The notes beneath the pieces were generated by a model, which was given only the letters and a program-made list of their open reading frames with translations, made no database searches and had not been told where the DNA came from. Positions 7,543-16,441 of a stretch of DNA of 64,000 nt are shown one piece after another. Position numbers and translations under genes: made by a program. Origin of the DNA: an uncultured Bacteroidota bacterium. Lineage in GTDB: Bacteria; Bacteroidota; Bacteroidia; Bacteroidales; P3. The stretch lies in contig CACZWL010000004.1 in assembly GCA_902784865.1 (NCBI GenBank), forward strand, positions 1 to 64,000, written 5' to 3'. The stretch's first letter is position 1; every line of letters starts with the position of its first letter.

Positions 7543-9334
7543 CGACAGCGGCCTTGGGCAGGGCCGCCGTGGACTGGTAGAGGCGCTGCAGCAGGGCTTC
7601 CATAAAGGGCACATCACTTTCATTTCCAAACATCAGCGAACGACTCACACAGTCGTAGGCCGAGACGTGGCCGGGGGTTATCAGCGTGAGGCGGTTCTTG
7701 TCGGTATGCACGGCGAAGGGCTTCCGCGCGGCATAGGAGGGGCTGAAGACGTTGCGGCTGAAGACAAAGTCGTCGACGGGGAGCCCCATCTGGGCCATGA
7801 GGGTGGCGGCGAGGTCGCTCTGGTTCATCAGCCTGTCGACCACGCCGTGCCTTGCCAGGGCGCCTCCGAGCCACAGCATGGGGATGTGGGTGACGGCGGT
7901 ATCGGCCGTGGAGTGGAAGTCGCCGAAGGTGATGCCGTGGTCGGGGATGACGACGACGAGGAGGCTGTCCCACAAGGAGGATGCCTTGAGCTGTGCGACG
8001 AGCGCGCCGAGGCACGAGTCGGTGTAGGCGAAGGAGTTCTGCTTGTGGTCGGCCAGGCGGTTCATGGGTACCTGCCAAGGCTCGTGACTGCTGAGGGTGA
8101 GGGCTGCGGCGAAGAAGGGGCGCTCGGCGGGGATGAGGTCGGGGGTGAGGAGGTGGTGGTCGGGCACGCCCCAAGCGCTGGTGTTCTGGCTTGAAGGGAA
8201 GTGCTGGCTGCCGCGCACCTGCGAGAAACCCGTCTCGGAGAAGTAGAGGCGCATGTTGGTGAAGTCGATGTCGCCGCCATAGGTCATGGAGGTGGCGTAG
8301 CCCGCGCGGCGCAGCGTGGAGGCCATGGAGGGGAGGCAGCGGCAGAGGTCGGTTCGCTTCATGAGCGAGAGGGTGGGCAAGGCATGCCAGCCGCTGAGTG
8401 TAGAGATGAGGCCGCGGTCGGTGCGGAAGCTGTTGGCATAGCAGTTGGAGAACCAGAGGCCCTCGCTGCGGAGGGCGTGGAGGGCCGGTGCTACGCTGTC
8501 GGCACCCACCATGCCCATGCCTGCCCCTTCCCAGATGACGAGGAGCACGTTGGGGCGCTGCGTGCGCAGCAGGGTGTCGGCGATGGCACCGTCGGGACGG
8601 TAGGCGTCGCCGACGAGGGTGTCGACCTCGGACGCGGGGCGGAAGTCGAACTCCTGCTCGAGGTCCTGCACCTTGAAGAGGGAGTGCATGACGTTGAAGG
8701 TGGGGTTGAGGGCTGTGTGGTTGCAGAAGGGGTAGGGCGAGAAATAGGCGTAGGAGGGGTTGGCGGTGGACTGGGTGACGCTGCCGCGCATGACGAGGAA
8801 AAGCAGTCCCCCCAGGGGTATGACCAGCAGGGCTACCCAACGCGAGCGGGGCGCCTCGAGGCTGACGGGCGTGGCGTGGCGCTGGCGGCGGTAATAATGG
8901 AACGCAACGAGGCCCATCAGCACAAACGCCAGCACGGCCTGCCAGACGGGCAGGCTGGCCAGCATGTCCTTGGGCTTGGCCACATAGATGAACTCATTGG
9001 CGTCGAGTTTGGCCCCCCAGAAGAAGTAGAGGATGGCGTCGGCCAGGAAGGCGGTGGCTATGACCACGGCCACAAGCCAGTAGTAGGGCGCCAGCACCTT
9101 GCGCAGCGGGAAGCGGCGGAAGAAACAGCTGGCAAGCACCGCGAGGGTGGGAACGACGGTCAGGTAGGAGGCTGTGACGAGGTCGAGCCGCAAGCCGTGC
9201 CACAGCGCGTCCACACACGACCAGAACGGCGCACCGTCGGCCATGCCCATATTGAAGAGCATGAAGATGATTTTCTGGGTGACAAAAATCAGCACCCAGG
9301 TGGCAAAGTAGCGGACGAGGTATCGGTAGCGCAT
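7532..9334 (-). CDS. LTA-synthase-like sulfatase (membrane phospho-transferase family)
   Basis: The 600-residue protein has about five transmembrane helices in its first 190 residues and a periplasmic alkaline-phosphatase-superfamily domain. Landmarks are RPNVLLVIWEGAGMG (first metal-binding segment), NSFRTDRGLISTLSG (Thr nucleophile candidate) and PDHGITFGD (metal-binding Asp-His). Relatives move phosphoglycerol or phosphoethanolamine onto envelope glycans, or act as sulfatases; the substrate cannot be read here. It follows the CapD-like gene by 9 bp on the same strand, suggesting a role in modifying the polysaccharide made by this region. Confidence 0.8.
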   Translation of the reverse strand: MRYRYLVRYFATWVLIFVTQKIIFMLFNMGMADGAPFWSCVDALWHGLRLDLVTASYLTVVPTLAVLASCFFRRFPLRKVLAPYYWLVAVVIATAFLADAILYFFWGAKLDANEFIYVAKPKDMLASLPVWQAVLAFVLMGLVAFHYYRRQRHATPVSLEAPRSRWVALLVIPLGGLLFLVMRGSVTQSTANPSYAYFSPYPFCNHTALNPTFNVMHSLFKVQDLEQEFDFRPASEVDTLVGDAYRPDGAIADTLLRTQRPNVLLVIWEGAGMGMVGADSVAPALHALRSEGLWFSNCYANSFRTDRGLISTLSGWHALPTLSLMKRTDLCRCLPSMASTLRRAGYATSMTYGGDIDFTNMRLYFSETGFSQVRGSQHFPSSQNTSAWGVPDHHLLTPDLIPAERPFFAAALTLSSHEPWQVPMNRLADHKQNSFAYTDSCLGALVAQLKASSLWDSLLVVVIPDHGITFGDFHSTADTAVTHIPMLWLGGALARHGVVDRLMNQSDLAATLMAQMGLPVDDFVFSRNVFSPSYAARKPFAVHTDKNRLTLITPGHVSAYDCVSRSLMFGNESDVPFMEALLQRLYQSTAALPKAAVARD

Positions 9335-9343
9335 AATCGTAAG

Positions 9344-11290
9344 CTACTCATTCAGAGCGCTGAGGTGGGGGGGGGTAGAAGTGTCTAGTTTACAGTAGAT
9401 TGAGTTGTTTGAGAGGAACTCGGGGACGATGGCCTTCATCTTGGCCACGATCTGCATGTCGTCCATGCCCTCGAGGACGGTCCAGAGTTCGCCATACTCG
9501 CGGTCGATGGCCTCGAGGGGATACTTGCGGACCTGGGCGCGCATGATTTTGGGGTGGTAGGTGGGGATGTTGTTCTCCTTGGTGGCGAGGAGTTCCTCGT
9601 AGAGTTTCTCGCCGGGGCGGAGGCCTATCTCCTTGATTTCGATGCCTTGCATGCCGGAGAGCTGTATCATCTTGCGTGCCATGTCGTAGATGCGGACGGG
9701 CTTGCCCATGTCGAAGACGAAGATGTCGCCGCCCTCGCCCATGGCGCCGGCCTCGAGGACGAGGTTGCAGGCCTCGGGGATGGTCATGAAGTAGCGTATA
9801 ATGTCCTTGTGCGTCACCGTGAGGGGGCCGCCTGCGGCGAGCTGCTTCTTGAAGAGTGGGATGACGGAGCCGTTGGAGCCTAGGACGTTGCCGAAGCGGG
9901 TGGTGACGAAGTGGGTCTGGTCGGTGGAGCGGCTCTGGATGTAGATCTCGGCCATGCGCTTGGTGGCGCCCATGACATTGGTGGGGTTGACGGCCTTGTC
10001 GGTGCTGATCATGACGAACTTCTGGACGCCGTATTTGATGGAGAGGTCGGCGATGTTGCGGGTGCCGAAGACGTTGATGTAGACGGCCTCGTAGGGGTTT
10101 TCCTCCATGAAGGGGACGTGCTTGTAGGCAGCGGCGTGGTAGACGAGTTGCGGGCGGTAGAGCTTGAAGACCTCTTCCATGCGGGCGCGGTCCTTGACGT
10201 TGGCGATGACGAAGGCCATCTGGTCGAGGCGGTCGGCGTAGGTGCTGCGCAGTTCGAACTGGAGGTCGTACATGGGGCTTTCGGCCTGGTCGAGCATGAC
10301 GACGAGCCTGGGCTTGTAGGTGATGAGCTGGCGGCAGATTTCGGAGCCTATGGAGCCGGCGGCGCCGGTGACGAGGATGACCTTGTCGGCCACCTCGCGA
10401 ACGATGTTGACGTTGTCGAGCTTGATGCTCTCGCGCTCTAGCAGGTCCTCAATCTTGATGTCCTGGATCTGGTTGGCCGAGAAGGTGCCGTTGAGCCAGG
10501 TGGAGGCGTGGGGCACGGCGCGGACGGAGAGGCCGAGGTCGAGGGCCTTGTTGGTGATGGCCTGCTTGTGGAGCACCCGTATGGTGGGGATGGCTATGAT
10601 GAGCTGCTTGATCTTTTTCTGCCCGATGAACTTGGGGTTGAGGACGGTACGGGCGCGGAGGACAGGCACGCCGTTGAGCTCCTGGTTGACCTTCGACATG
10701 TCGTCGTCGATGAAGGCGACGATGCGGTAGTCGACGTTGGGCTCCTGCTTGAGGGCGTTGTAGGCGATGATGCCGGCGGCGCCGGCGCCGTAGATGACGA
10801 TGTTGGAGACCTGCCGACGGCGGCGGAAGAAGCTGTTGTAGACGCGCTGCAAGAGGAGGCGCGAGATGGTGAGCAGGACGGCGAGGATGGCGTAGAGCAT
10901 GAGCGCCTCGCGGTAGGAGAGCAGGTAGGCGGAGTGGATAATCGGTGGGCGGAACTGGTTGTTGACAATGTTGACCATCCAGCAGAGGAAGGCCGGGCCG
11001 ACGGTGGCGATGAGGATCTTGTATATGTCGGTGATGCCCGCGTGGCGTATGATGCTCTTGTAGGATCCGGAACCGAAATAGAAGATGAGCGTCAGCATGA
11101 GCGAGATGACGAACTTGACGAGCATGCCGCGGATATGGAGCGATGCCAAGCCGTTGACACGGAAGGCCTCCATCAGGAAGAAGGCCACCACAAAGAGCAA
11201 CACATCCATGATGAGGATGTAGGTCTGCGGGATTGTGGAGTGGCGGTACTTCCGCACGAGGAAAAAGGATATTTTTTTAAGCATAGACAA
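9344..11290 (-). CDS. membrane-bound CapD/WbpM-like UDP-sugar 4,6-dehydratase
   Basis: The 648-residue protein has four or five N-terminal membrane helices (about 20-150), a first nucleotide-binding fold (IYGAGAAG, 167-174) and a C-terminal SDR domain with TGAAGSIG (308-315). The catalytic segment STDKAVNPTNVMGATKR (429-445) carries Met at 440 where short FlaA1-type enzymes have Tyr, as in WbpM. These enzymes convert UDP-GlcNAc to a 4-keto-6-deoxy sugar, often starting UDP-QuiNAc, FucNAc or bacillosamine synthesis. A second ATG lies 6 bp downstream of the chosen start. Its own promoter is at 11428-11459. Confidence 0.9.
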   Translation of the reverse strand: MSMLKKISFFLVRKYRHSTIPQTYILIMDVLLFVVAFFLMEAFRVNGLASLHIRGMLVKFVISLMLTLIFYFGSGSYKSIIRHAGITDIYKILIATVGPAFLCWMVNIVNNQFRPPIIHSAYLLSYREALMLYAILAVLLTISRLLLQRVYNSFFRRRRQVSNIVIYGAGAAGIIAYNALKQEPNVDYRIVAFIDDDMSKVNQELNGVPVLRARTVLNPKFIGQKKIKQLIIAIPTIRVLHKQAITNKALDLGLSVRAVPHASTWLNGTFSANQIQDIKIEDLLERESIKLDNVNIVREVADKVILVTGAAGSIGSEICRQLITYKPRLVVMLDQAESPMYDLQFELRSTYADRLDQMAFVIANVKDRARMEEVFKLYRPQLVYHAAAYKHVPFMEENPYEAVYINVFGTRNIADLSIKYGVQKFVMISTDKAVNPTNVMGATKRMAEIYIQSRSTDQTHFVTTRFGNVLGSNGSVIPLFKKQLAAGGPLTVTHKDIIRYFMTIPEACNLVLEAGAMGEGGDIFVFDMGKPVRIYDMARKMIQLSGMQGIEIKEIGLRPGEKLYEELLATKENNIPTYHPKIMRAQVRKYPLEAIDREYGELWTVLEGMDDMQIVAKMKAIVPEFLSNNSIYCKLDTSTPPHLSALNE

Positions 11291-11340
11291 GGGGTGTTCT
11301 ATGGATGTTCTCTAGGCGGATTGAAAGGTTTTTTTTCGGC

Positions 11341-11395
11341 ATCTCCAGGTATCTGGTAGGTCTGTTCCTTAACTGTTCCTTAACTTTCCCTTGTG
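11341..11395 (+). repeat. 11-bp-periodic intergenic element, copy 2
   Basis: Five 11-bp units in register: 11341-11351, TCTGGTAGGTC (11352-11362), TGTTCCTTAAC twice in perfect tandem (11363-11384) and TTTCCCTTGTG (11385-11395). It is inside the 5' leader of the CapD-like gene, antisense to it. Confidence 0.7.
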
Positions 11396-11427
11396 GAATC
11401 TGTCTTGGCACGAGAGGGTTGGATTTT

Positions 11428-11459
11428 GCAAAGATACGATGAAATGCCGGATTGTGCAA
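11428..11459 (-). promoter_or_regulatory. promoter of the CapD-like gene
   Basis: On the minus strand, TTG at 11459-11457 is followed after about 20 nt by TATCTTTGC (11436-11428), close to the Bacteroidetes consensus. The leader to the ATG at 11290 is about 135 nt and contains an 11-bp-periodic element. Confidence 0.65.
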
Positions 11460-11504
11460 GCAAAAAATTCTTAATTCTTACTATCGCTTGGTTGTCATGG
11501 GGTT

Positions 11505-12782
11505 CTACAGGCGTGCATCGATTATATCGCGCGGCAGGACGCCCTTGACGTCGTAGACCACACCGGGCTGCGGGACCAGTCTGCGCACGTCGAGGTGCAT
11601 GAACTCTTCGTGCGCCACGGCCAGGATGGCGGCATCGAACTTGGAGTTTGGCAGTTGGTTGGTCACCTCGACACCGTACTCGTGGCGCGCATGGTCGGCG
11701 TTGACCCAGGGGTCGTAGACGGTGATGTTGCGGGTGAACTCGCTGAGGGTGTGGTGAATATCTGCGACCTTGGTGTTGCGCAGGTCGGGGCAATTCTCCT
11801 TGAAGGCGAAGCCGAGGATAAGGATGCGGGCGTCCTTGACGGGCACCCCTTTGAGGTTCATCTGCTTGATGGTCTGGTTGGCCACATAGGCACCCATGCC
11901 GTCGTTGAGGCGGCGGGCGCTGCTCATCACGCGCGGCAGCACGCCGTAGAGCTGCGACTTCTGTATGAGGTAGTAGGGGTCGACCGAGATGCAGTGGCCG
12001 CCGACGAGGCCCGGCGAGAGCTTGATGAAGTTCCACTTGCTGGAGGCGGCCTCGATGACGTCGTGGGTGTCGATGCCCATGGCGTTGAATATCTTGGCCA
12101 ACTCGTTCATGAAGGCTATGTTGACGTCGCGCTGCGAGTTCTCGATGATCTTCGATGCCTCGGCCACCTTGATGCTGGGTGCCTTGTGGGTGCCGTTGAC
12201 GAGGACGGCGTTGTACATGGCGTCGACTAGGTCGGCCACCTCGGGCGTGGAGCCGGAGGTCACCTTGCGGATGGTCTCGACGCGGTGCTCCTTGTCGCCG
12301 GGGTTGATGCGCTCGGGGCTGTAGCCGGCATAGAAGTCGGCGTTGAAACGCATGCCGCTGACGCGCTCGACCACCGGGAGACACTCCTCCTCGGTGACGC
12401 CGGGGTAGACGGTCGATTCGTAGACCACCACGTCGCCCTTGGAAATCACCTTGCCCACCACCTCGGAGGCGCCGACGAGCGGCGTGAGGTCGGGGTGGTT
12501 GTTGTGGTCCACCGGCGTGGGCACAGCGACAATATACATATTGCACGAGCGTATGTCGTCGAGCGAGGAGGTGCAGCGGAAGCCGTGCTTATGGATGGCC
12601 TCCTGCAGCAGGTCGTCCTCGACCTCGAGGGTGGCGTCGTGGCCCTGCATGAGGGCGTCGACACGGCGACTGTTGATGTCGAAACCGACGGTGGGGAACT
12701 TGGTGGAAAAAAGGCGCGCCAAGGGGAGGCCCACATAGCCGAGGCCGATGACGCAAATCTTCAAATCATTGACATTCATCAT
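11505..12782 (-). CDS. nucleotide-sugar 6-dehydrogenase (UDP-HexNAc to uronate)
   Basis: The 425-residue NAD-dependent enzyme oxidises C6 of a UDP-amino-sugar to the carboxylate. Seen: N-terminal Rossmann GLGYVGLPLA, ESTVYPGVTEEEC, and the active-site cysteine in GGHCISVDPYY; the C-terminal UDP-binding domain ends near residue 420. SPGLVGGHC is nearer the TviB/WbpO subgroup than WbpA, but the neighbours are a wbpB-wbpD-wbpE set, where the expected reaction is UDP-GlcNAc to UDP-GlcNAcA. ATGATG offers starts at 12782 and 12779; the first gives a 4-bp overlap with the aminotransferase stop. Confidence 0.88.
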   Translation of the reverse strand: MMNVNDLKICVIGLGYVGLPLARLFSTKFPTVGFDINSRRVDALMQGHDATLEVEDDLLQEAIHKHGFRCTSSLDDIRSCNMYIVAVPTPVDHNNHPDLTPLVGASEVVGKVISKGDVVVYESTVYPGVTEEECLPVVERVSGMRFNADFYAGYSPERINPGDKEHRVETIRKVTSGSTPEVADLVDAMYNAVLVNGTHKAPSIKVAEASKIIENSQRDVNIAFMNELAKIFNAMGIDTHDVIEAASSKWNFIKLSPGLVGGHCISVDPYYLIQKSQLYGVLPRVMSSARRLNDGMGAYVANQTIKQMNLKGVPVKDARILILGFAFKENCPDLRNTKVADIHHTLSEFTRNITVYDPWVNADHARHEYGVEVTNQLPNSKFDAAILAVAHEEFMHLDVRRLVPQPGVVYDVKGVLPRDIIDARL

Positions 12783-13888
12783 AAAGCAGCAATAAGTTTT
12801 TCGGCGACGAGGGCGACCTCGTCGGGGTTCATATATGGATGCATGGGCAGCGAGAGGACCGACGCCGCGAGGTGCGCTGCATTGTGGCAGGGGGCCTGCC
12901 ACGAGGCGGTCTGGGCGAAGGCGGTCTGGGCGCTCATGGGCTTGGGATAATATACCATCGAGGGGATGCCGTCGGCCTTGAGGCGGGCCTGGACGGCGTC
13001 GCGGCTGTCGAGTTGCACGGTGTATTGCGCCCACGAGGAGCGGTAGGCCTCGGGGACGGTAGGGGTGACGACGCGGCCTTCGAGGTGGCGCGTGTATAGG
13101 TCGGCCACGCGGTTGACGGCGTCGAGCTCGTAGTCGTCGAAGGCTTTGAGCTTGACCTGAAGGATGGCGGCCTGCAGGGTGTCGAGGCGCGAGTTGAGGC
13201 CTATGCGCACGTTGTCGTACTTGTCCGACCCTTTGCCGTGCACACGGTAGGAGCGCAGCAGGGCGGCCCACTCGTCGTTGTCGGTGAAGAGGGCGCCGCC
13301 GTCGCCATAGCAACCCAGGGGTTTGGCCGGGAAGAAGGAGGTGGTGCTGATATCGCCGAAGGAGCAAGCGCGGCGGCTGCCAAGGCTGCCGCCAAAGCCC
13401 TGGGCACCGTCCTCGAGGAGCAGGAGGCCATGGAGCTGGGTGAACTGGCGCAGGGTGGCATAGTTGGCGGGCAAGCCGAAGAGGTCGACCGCCACCACGG
13501 CCCGCGGCGTGAGGTGCGGCGGGAGCGAGGCGAAGCGCTGCGCAAGGTCGTCGACAGAGATATTGTAGGTGTCCGTCTCCACGTCGACAAAGACAGGCGT
13601 GGCGCCGCAGTGGGCGATGACCTCGGCCGAAGAGAAGAAGGTGAAATCGGGCACAAAGACAGCGTCGCCGGGGCCGATACCCCATGCCATGAGGGCCAGC
13701 GAGAGGGCGTCGGTGCCGTTGGCGCAGGTGATGCAGTGCTTCACCCCCACATAGTCGGCCAACTGCTGCTCAAGCTCAGCCACTTGTGGGCCCATGATGA
13801 AGGCTCCCGAGGCGGCCACACGGAGCATGGCGGCGTCGATGGCGGGCTTGAGGGCCTCGTACTGTCTGTTCAGATCGCGGAATTGCAT
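12779..13888 (-). CDS. wbpE: WbpE-like sugar aminotransferase (DegT/DnrJ family)
   Basis: This 369-residue PLP enzyme should aminate C3 of a UDP-3-keto-GlcNAc-uronate using glutamate. Seen: the DegT start FRDLNRQYEALKPAID, ANGTDALSLAL, FVDVETDTYN, and the PLP lysine in FFPAKPLGCYGDGGA. The length is normal. It abuts the acetyltransferase by one base (TAATG) and overlaps the dehydrogenase by 4 bp, so the block is translationally coupled. Assignment to WbpE rather than another DegT enzyme rests mainly on the neighbouring genes. Confidence 0.82.
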   Translation of the reverse strand: MQFRDLNRQYEALKPAIDAAMLRVAASGAFIMGPQVAELEQQLADYVGVKHCITCANGTDALSLALMAWGIGPGDAVFVPDFTFFSSAEVIAHCGATPVFVDVETDTYNISVDDLAQRFASLPPHLTPRAVVAVDLFGLPANYATLRQFTQLHGLLLLEDGAQGFGGSLGSRRACSFGDISTTSFFPAKPLGCYGDGGALFTDNDEWAALLRSYRVHGKGSDKYDNVRIGLNSRLDTLQAAILQVKLKAFDDYELDAVNRVADLYTRHLEGRVVTPTVPEAYRSSWAQYTVQLDSRDAVQARLKADGIPSMVYYPKPMSAQTAFAQTASWQAPCHNAAHLAASVLSLPMHPYMNPDEVALVAEKLIAAL

Positions 13889-14448
13889 TATATCTTACTC
13901 AGTTGGTTGTCTTTCAATTCATAGCGTCGGCCGCAGGAGCACTGCAGGCTGTCGCCTAGGCGCTCGCCGCACTCGCAGACCCAGCCTATGCGACGGGCAG
14001 GGACTCCGGCCATGAGCGCATAGTCGGGCACATCCTTGGTGACCACGGCACCGGCGGCAATCAAGGCCGACCGGCCGACGGTGTGGCCGCAGACAACGGT
14101 GCAGTTGGCTCCCAACGAGGCTCCTTCGCGGATGAGCGTCCTGGCATAGACGCCGTGGACGGGGAAGTGGGCGCGGGGCGTCACCACGTTGGTGAAGACG
14201 CACGAGGGGCCGCAGAAGACGTTGTCCTCAATCTCAACGCCCTCATACACAGAGACATTGTTCTGTATGCGGACGCCGTTGCCGATGCGGACGTTGGGGC
14301 CGATGTTGACATTCTGCCCGAGCGAGCAGTTGTCGCCGAGGGTGGCGCCGGACTGGACGTGGCAGAAGTGCCACACCTTGGTGCCGTTGCCGAGGGTGGC
14401 GCCGTCGTCGACGTAGGCGCTTTCGTGTATGAACGGGGGTTTTACCAT
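13888..14448 (-). CDS. wbpD: WbpD-like left-handed beta-helix N-acetyltransferase
   Basis: The 186-residue protein is a hexapeptide-repeat acyltransferase: repeated turns such as ATLGNGTKVWHFCHVQ and LGQNVNIGPNVRIGN build the left-handed beta-helix, and the end carries a Cys-rich stretch (CECGERLG, CSCGRRY) that looks like a small zinc knuckle. WbpD acetylates the 3-amino group of UDP-GlcNAc(3N)A with acetyl-CoA. The ATG at 14448 overlaps the oxidoreductase stop by 7 bp. The Cys knuckle is often seen in this subgroup. Confidence 0.85.
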   Translation of the reverse strand: MVKPPFIHESAYVDDGATLGNGTKVWHFCHVQSGATLGDNCSLGQNVNIGPNVRIGNGVRIQNNVSVYEGVEIEDNVFCGPSCVFTNVVTPRAHFPVHGVYARTLIREGASLGANCTVVCGHTVGRSALIAAGAVVTKDVPDYALMAGVPARRIGWVCECGERLGDSLQCSCGRRYELKDNQLSKI

Positions 14449-15407
14449 CCGAAGGGGTGTTTGACGAGGGGATACTTGGCCATGGGGTGGTAGTCGCCGG
14501 TGAGGCCGACGGGCTGGGCCTGGCGTATGTCGTAGACGGTCTGGATGCACTCCTTGGCCTCGCCGATGCGGAAGCCGCGTCCGGCAAGGACCTCCTCGTA
14601 GGAGCGGGTATGGAGGTCGGTGAAGCCCTGGCTGAACTCGAACTCGGAGCCGTCGACGGTGATGGCGCGGAAGGTGGTCTTGCCAGCGGCGCGGGCCTCG
14701 TCGGGGAGCGTGTCGGAGTTGATGCTCAGGAAGTAGCGCACGCGGGCCTGACGCAGCTCGAGGTAGCCGGCCACGCGGTCGTGGGTGGAGAGGTGCACGA
14801 CGTTCTTCTGCACAGGGCCGAAGACCCATGAGAGCATGTCGTAGAAGTGGACGCCGATGTTGGTGGCCAGGCCGCCGCTTTTTTGCAGGTTGCCTTTCCA
14901 CGAGGCATAGTACCAGTAGCCGCGCGAGGTGATGTAGGTGAGGTCGACATCGTAGACCTTGTCCTTGGGGCCTTCTTCAATCTGCTTCTTGAGGGCGATG
15001 ACCGAGGGGTGGAGGCGGAGCTGGAAGATGGTGTAGGCCTTGTGGCCGGTCTCCTGCTCGATGCGCTCGAGGCCGTCGATATTCCACGGCGACAGGACGA
15101 CAGGCTTCTCGCAGATGACGTCGGCGCCGAGGCGGAGGCCATAGCGGGTGTGGGCATCGTGGAGGTAGTTGGGCGAGCAGACCGAGACATAGTCGATCGG
15201 GGTACCGGTGGAGATGACGTGGTTGTTGTGGCGGTCGAAAAGCTCATGTTCAGTGAAGAACGAGGTCCGCGGGAAGTAGCTGTCCATGATTCCGACGGAG
15301 TCGTTCTTGTCGTAGGCCGAGACGAGGTTGTTGCCCGTCTCCTTGATGGCCTTGAGGTGGCGCGGGGCTATGTAGCCTCCGACACCTATGATGGAGAAAT
15401 TCTTCAT
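14442..15407 (-). CDS. wbpB: WbpB-like UDP-sugar 3-oxidase (Gfo/Idh/MocA)
   Basis: The 321-residue NAD-dependent enzyme oxidises C3 of UDP-GlcNAcA to the 3-keto sugar. Seen: Rossmann start SIIGVGGYIAPRHLKAI, CSPNYLHDAH and the family EKP motif (VICEKPVVLSPWN), then a beta-sheet domain with SGGLATNIGVHFYDML. In WbpB-type enzymes the product goes directly to WbpE, which matches the adjacent aminotransferase. The preceding 145-bp gap contains an 11-bp-periodic element. Confidence 0.86.
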   Translation of the reverse strand: MKNFSIIGVGGYIAPRHLKAIKETGNNLVSAYDKNDSVGIMDSYFPRTSFFTEHELFDRHNNHVISTGTPIDYVSVCSPNYLHDAHTRYGLRLGADVICEKPVVLSPWNIDGLERIEQETGHKAYTIFQLRLHPSVIALKKQIEEGPKDKVYDVDLTYITSRGYWYYASWKGNLQKSGGLATNIGVHFYDMLSWVFGPVQKNVVHLSTHDRVAGYLELRQARVRYFLSINSDTLPDEARAAGKTTFRAITVDGSEFEFSQGFTDLHTRSYEEVLAGRGFRIGEAKECIQTVYDIRQAQPVGLTGDYHPMAKYPLVKHPFGW

Positions 15408-15465
15408 TGTGTGTATGTTGTAAGTTTTGTTACTCTTATATCGGGAGTCTGGGGGGTATAGGGGT

Positions 15466-15542
15466 TCTGGTAGGTGACTGGTAGGTATCTGGTAGGTGAA
15501 TACTTCGACTCTTTCCCTCCATTTCCCATCGATGGGAAATGA
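15466..15542 (+). repeat. 11-bp-periodic intergenic element, copy 3, with palindrome
   Basis: Seven 11-bp units: TCTGGTAGGTG, ACTGGTAGGTA, TCTGGTAGGTG, AATACTTCGAC, TCTTTCCCTCC, ATTTCCCATCG and ATGGGAAATGA. Positions 15521-15540 form a perfect 20-bp palindrome centred on ATCGAT. An inverted, closely related copy is at 52250-52332. It occupies the gap between rfbD and wbpB. Confidence 0.75.
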
Positions 15543-15552
15543 TGGATACTTT

Positions 15553-16410
15553 CTATGCCTTGATGTTGGCCAGGCAGCGGGCCAGGCTGTCGGTCCAGTA
15601 GGGGACGGTGGTGTTGAAGGTCTGCTTGAACTTGGTCTTGTCGAGGACGGAGTAGGCCGGGCGCTTGACGGGCGAGGGAAACTCGTCGCTGTGGCAAGGC
15701 TGTATGTCGCACTGCGTGTGGCCGCTCTGGCGGGCAATCTCCTTGGTGAAGTCGAACCACGAGCAGACCCCCTCGTTGCTGTAGTGGTAGATGCCGGGGT
15801 GGTCGCGGTAGGTGCCGTCCTCAATAATATTGAATACCGCGCGCGCGAGGTCGCCGGCGTAGGTGGGCGTGCCAGCCTGGTCGAAGACGACCTTGAGCTG
15901 GGGCTTCGTGGCGGTGAGGTTCAGCATGGTGAGGACGAAGTTCTTGCCATACTCGCTGTAGAGCCAAGCGGTGCGGAAGACGAGGCTGCGGCACTGGGCG
16001 GCGGCCTGCTCGCCGGCGAGCTTGGTGCGGCCATAGGCTCCGGTGGGGTTCGAGGGCTGGTCCTCGCGGCAGGGGGTGTTGTTCTGCGTGCCGCCGAAGA
16101 TATAGTCGGTGGAGACGTGGATGAGGGTGCCGTCCGCACGCTTCATGGCCTGGGCCAGGTTGCCCACGGCTTCGGCATTGATTTTGTGTGCAATGGCCTC
16201 TTCGCTCTCGGCGCGGTCGACGTTGGTGTAGGCCGCGCAGTTGACGATGAGCTGGATATTGTGCTGGTCGACAAAGGCGTCGACAGCCTGCTGCGAGGTG
16301 ATGTCGAGCTCGGCCACGTCGGTGAAATGCCACGTGTGGGCCGACTGCGGAGCCAGCAGGCGGAAATGAGTGCCAAGCTGGCCGTTGGAGCCTGTGAGGA
16401 GGATGTTCAT
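15553..16410 (-). CDS. rfbD: dTDP-4-dehydrorhamnose reductase
   Basis: RfbD reduces dTDP-4-keto-L-rhamnose to dTDP-L-rhamnose with NAD(P)H. The 285-residue SDR has TGSNGQLG at the N-terminus, AAYTNVDRAE, STDYIFGG and the active-site YGRTKLAGE (Tyr-x3-Lys). Length is typical. It follows rfbC after 31 bp that contain heptamer repeats. Confidence 0.93.
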   Translation of the reverse strand: MNILLTGSNGQLGTHFRLLAPQSAHTWHFTDVAELDITSQQAVDAFVDQHNIQLIVNCAAYTNVDRAESEEAIAHKINAEAVGNLAQAMKRADGTLIHVSTDYIFGGTQNNTPCREDQPSNPTGAYGRTKLAGEQAAAQCRSLVFRTAWLYSEYGKNFVLTMLNLTATKPQLKVVFDQAGTPTYAGDLARAVFNIIEDGTYRDHPGIYHYSNEGVCSWFDFTKEIARQSGHTQCDIQPCHSDEFPSPVKRPAYSVLDKTKFKQTFNTTVPYWTDSLARCLANIKA

Positions 16411-16436
16411 AGTTATGAGTTATGAGTTAAGAGTTT
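16411..16436. repeat. heptamer tandem repeat between rfbC and rfbD
   Basis: AGTTATG, AGTTATG, AGTTAAG then AGTTTC, directly before the rfbD start codon on the minus strand, where the ribosome-binding region should be. Read on the minus strand it is a run of AACTCAT-type units. Confidence 0.6.
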
Positions 16437-16441
16437 CTTTT

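Noticed and set aside
9344..9400. possible extra 11-bp element at the end of the CapD-like gene
   Set aside because: The G-rich stretch is within the coding frame and does not hold an 11-bp register.
11505..13685. single 726-codon fusion of aminotransferase and dehydrogenase
   Set aside because: The upstream part is the wrong frame of the aminotransferase; the dehydrogenase has a good ATG at 12782 overlapping the upstream stop.
15466..15542. CRISPR-like array
   Set aside because: Units are 11 bp without spacers and there are no cas genes; period and size do not fit CRISPR.
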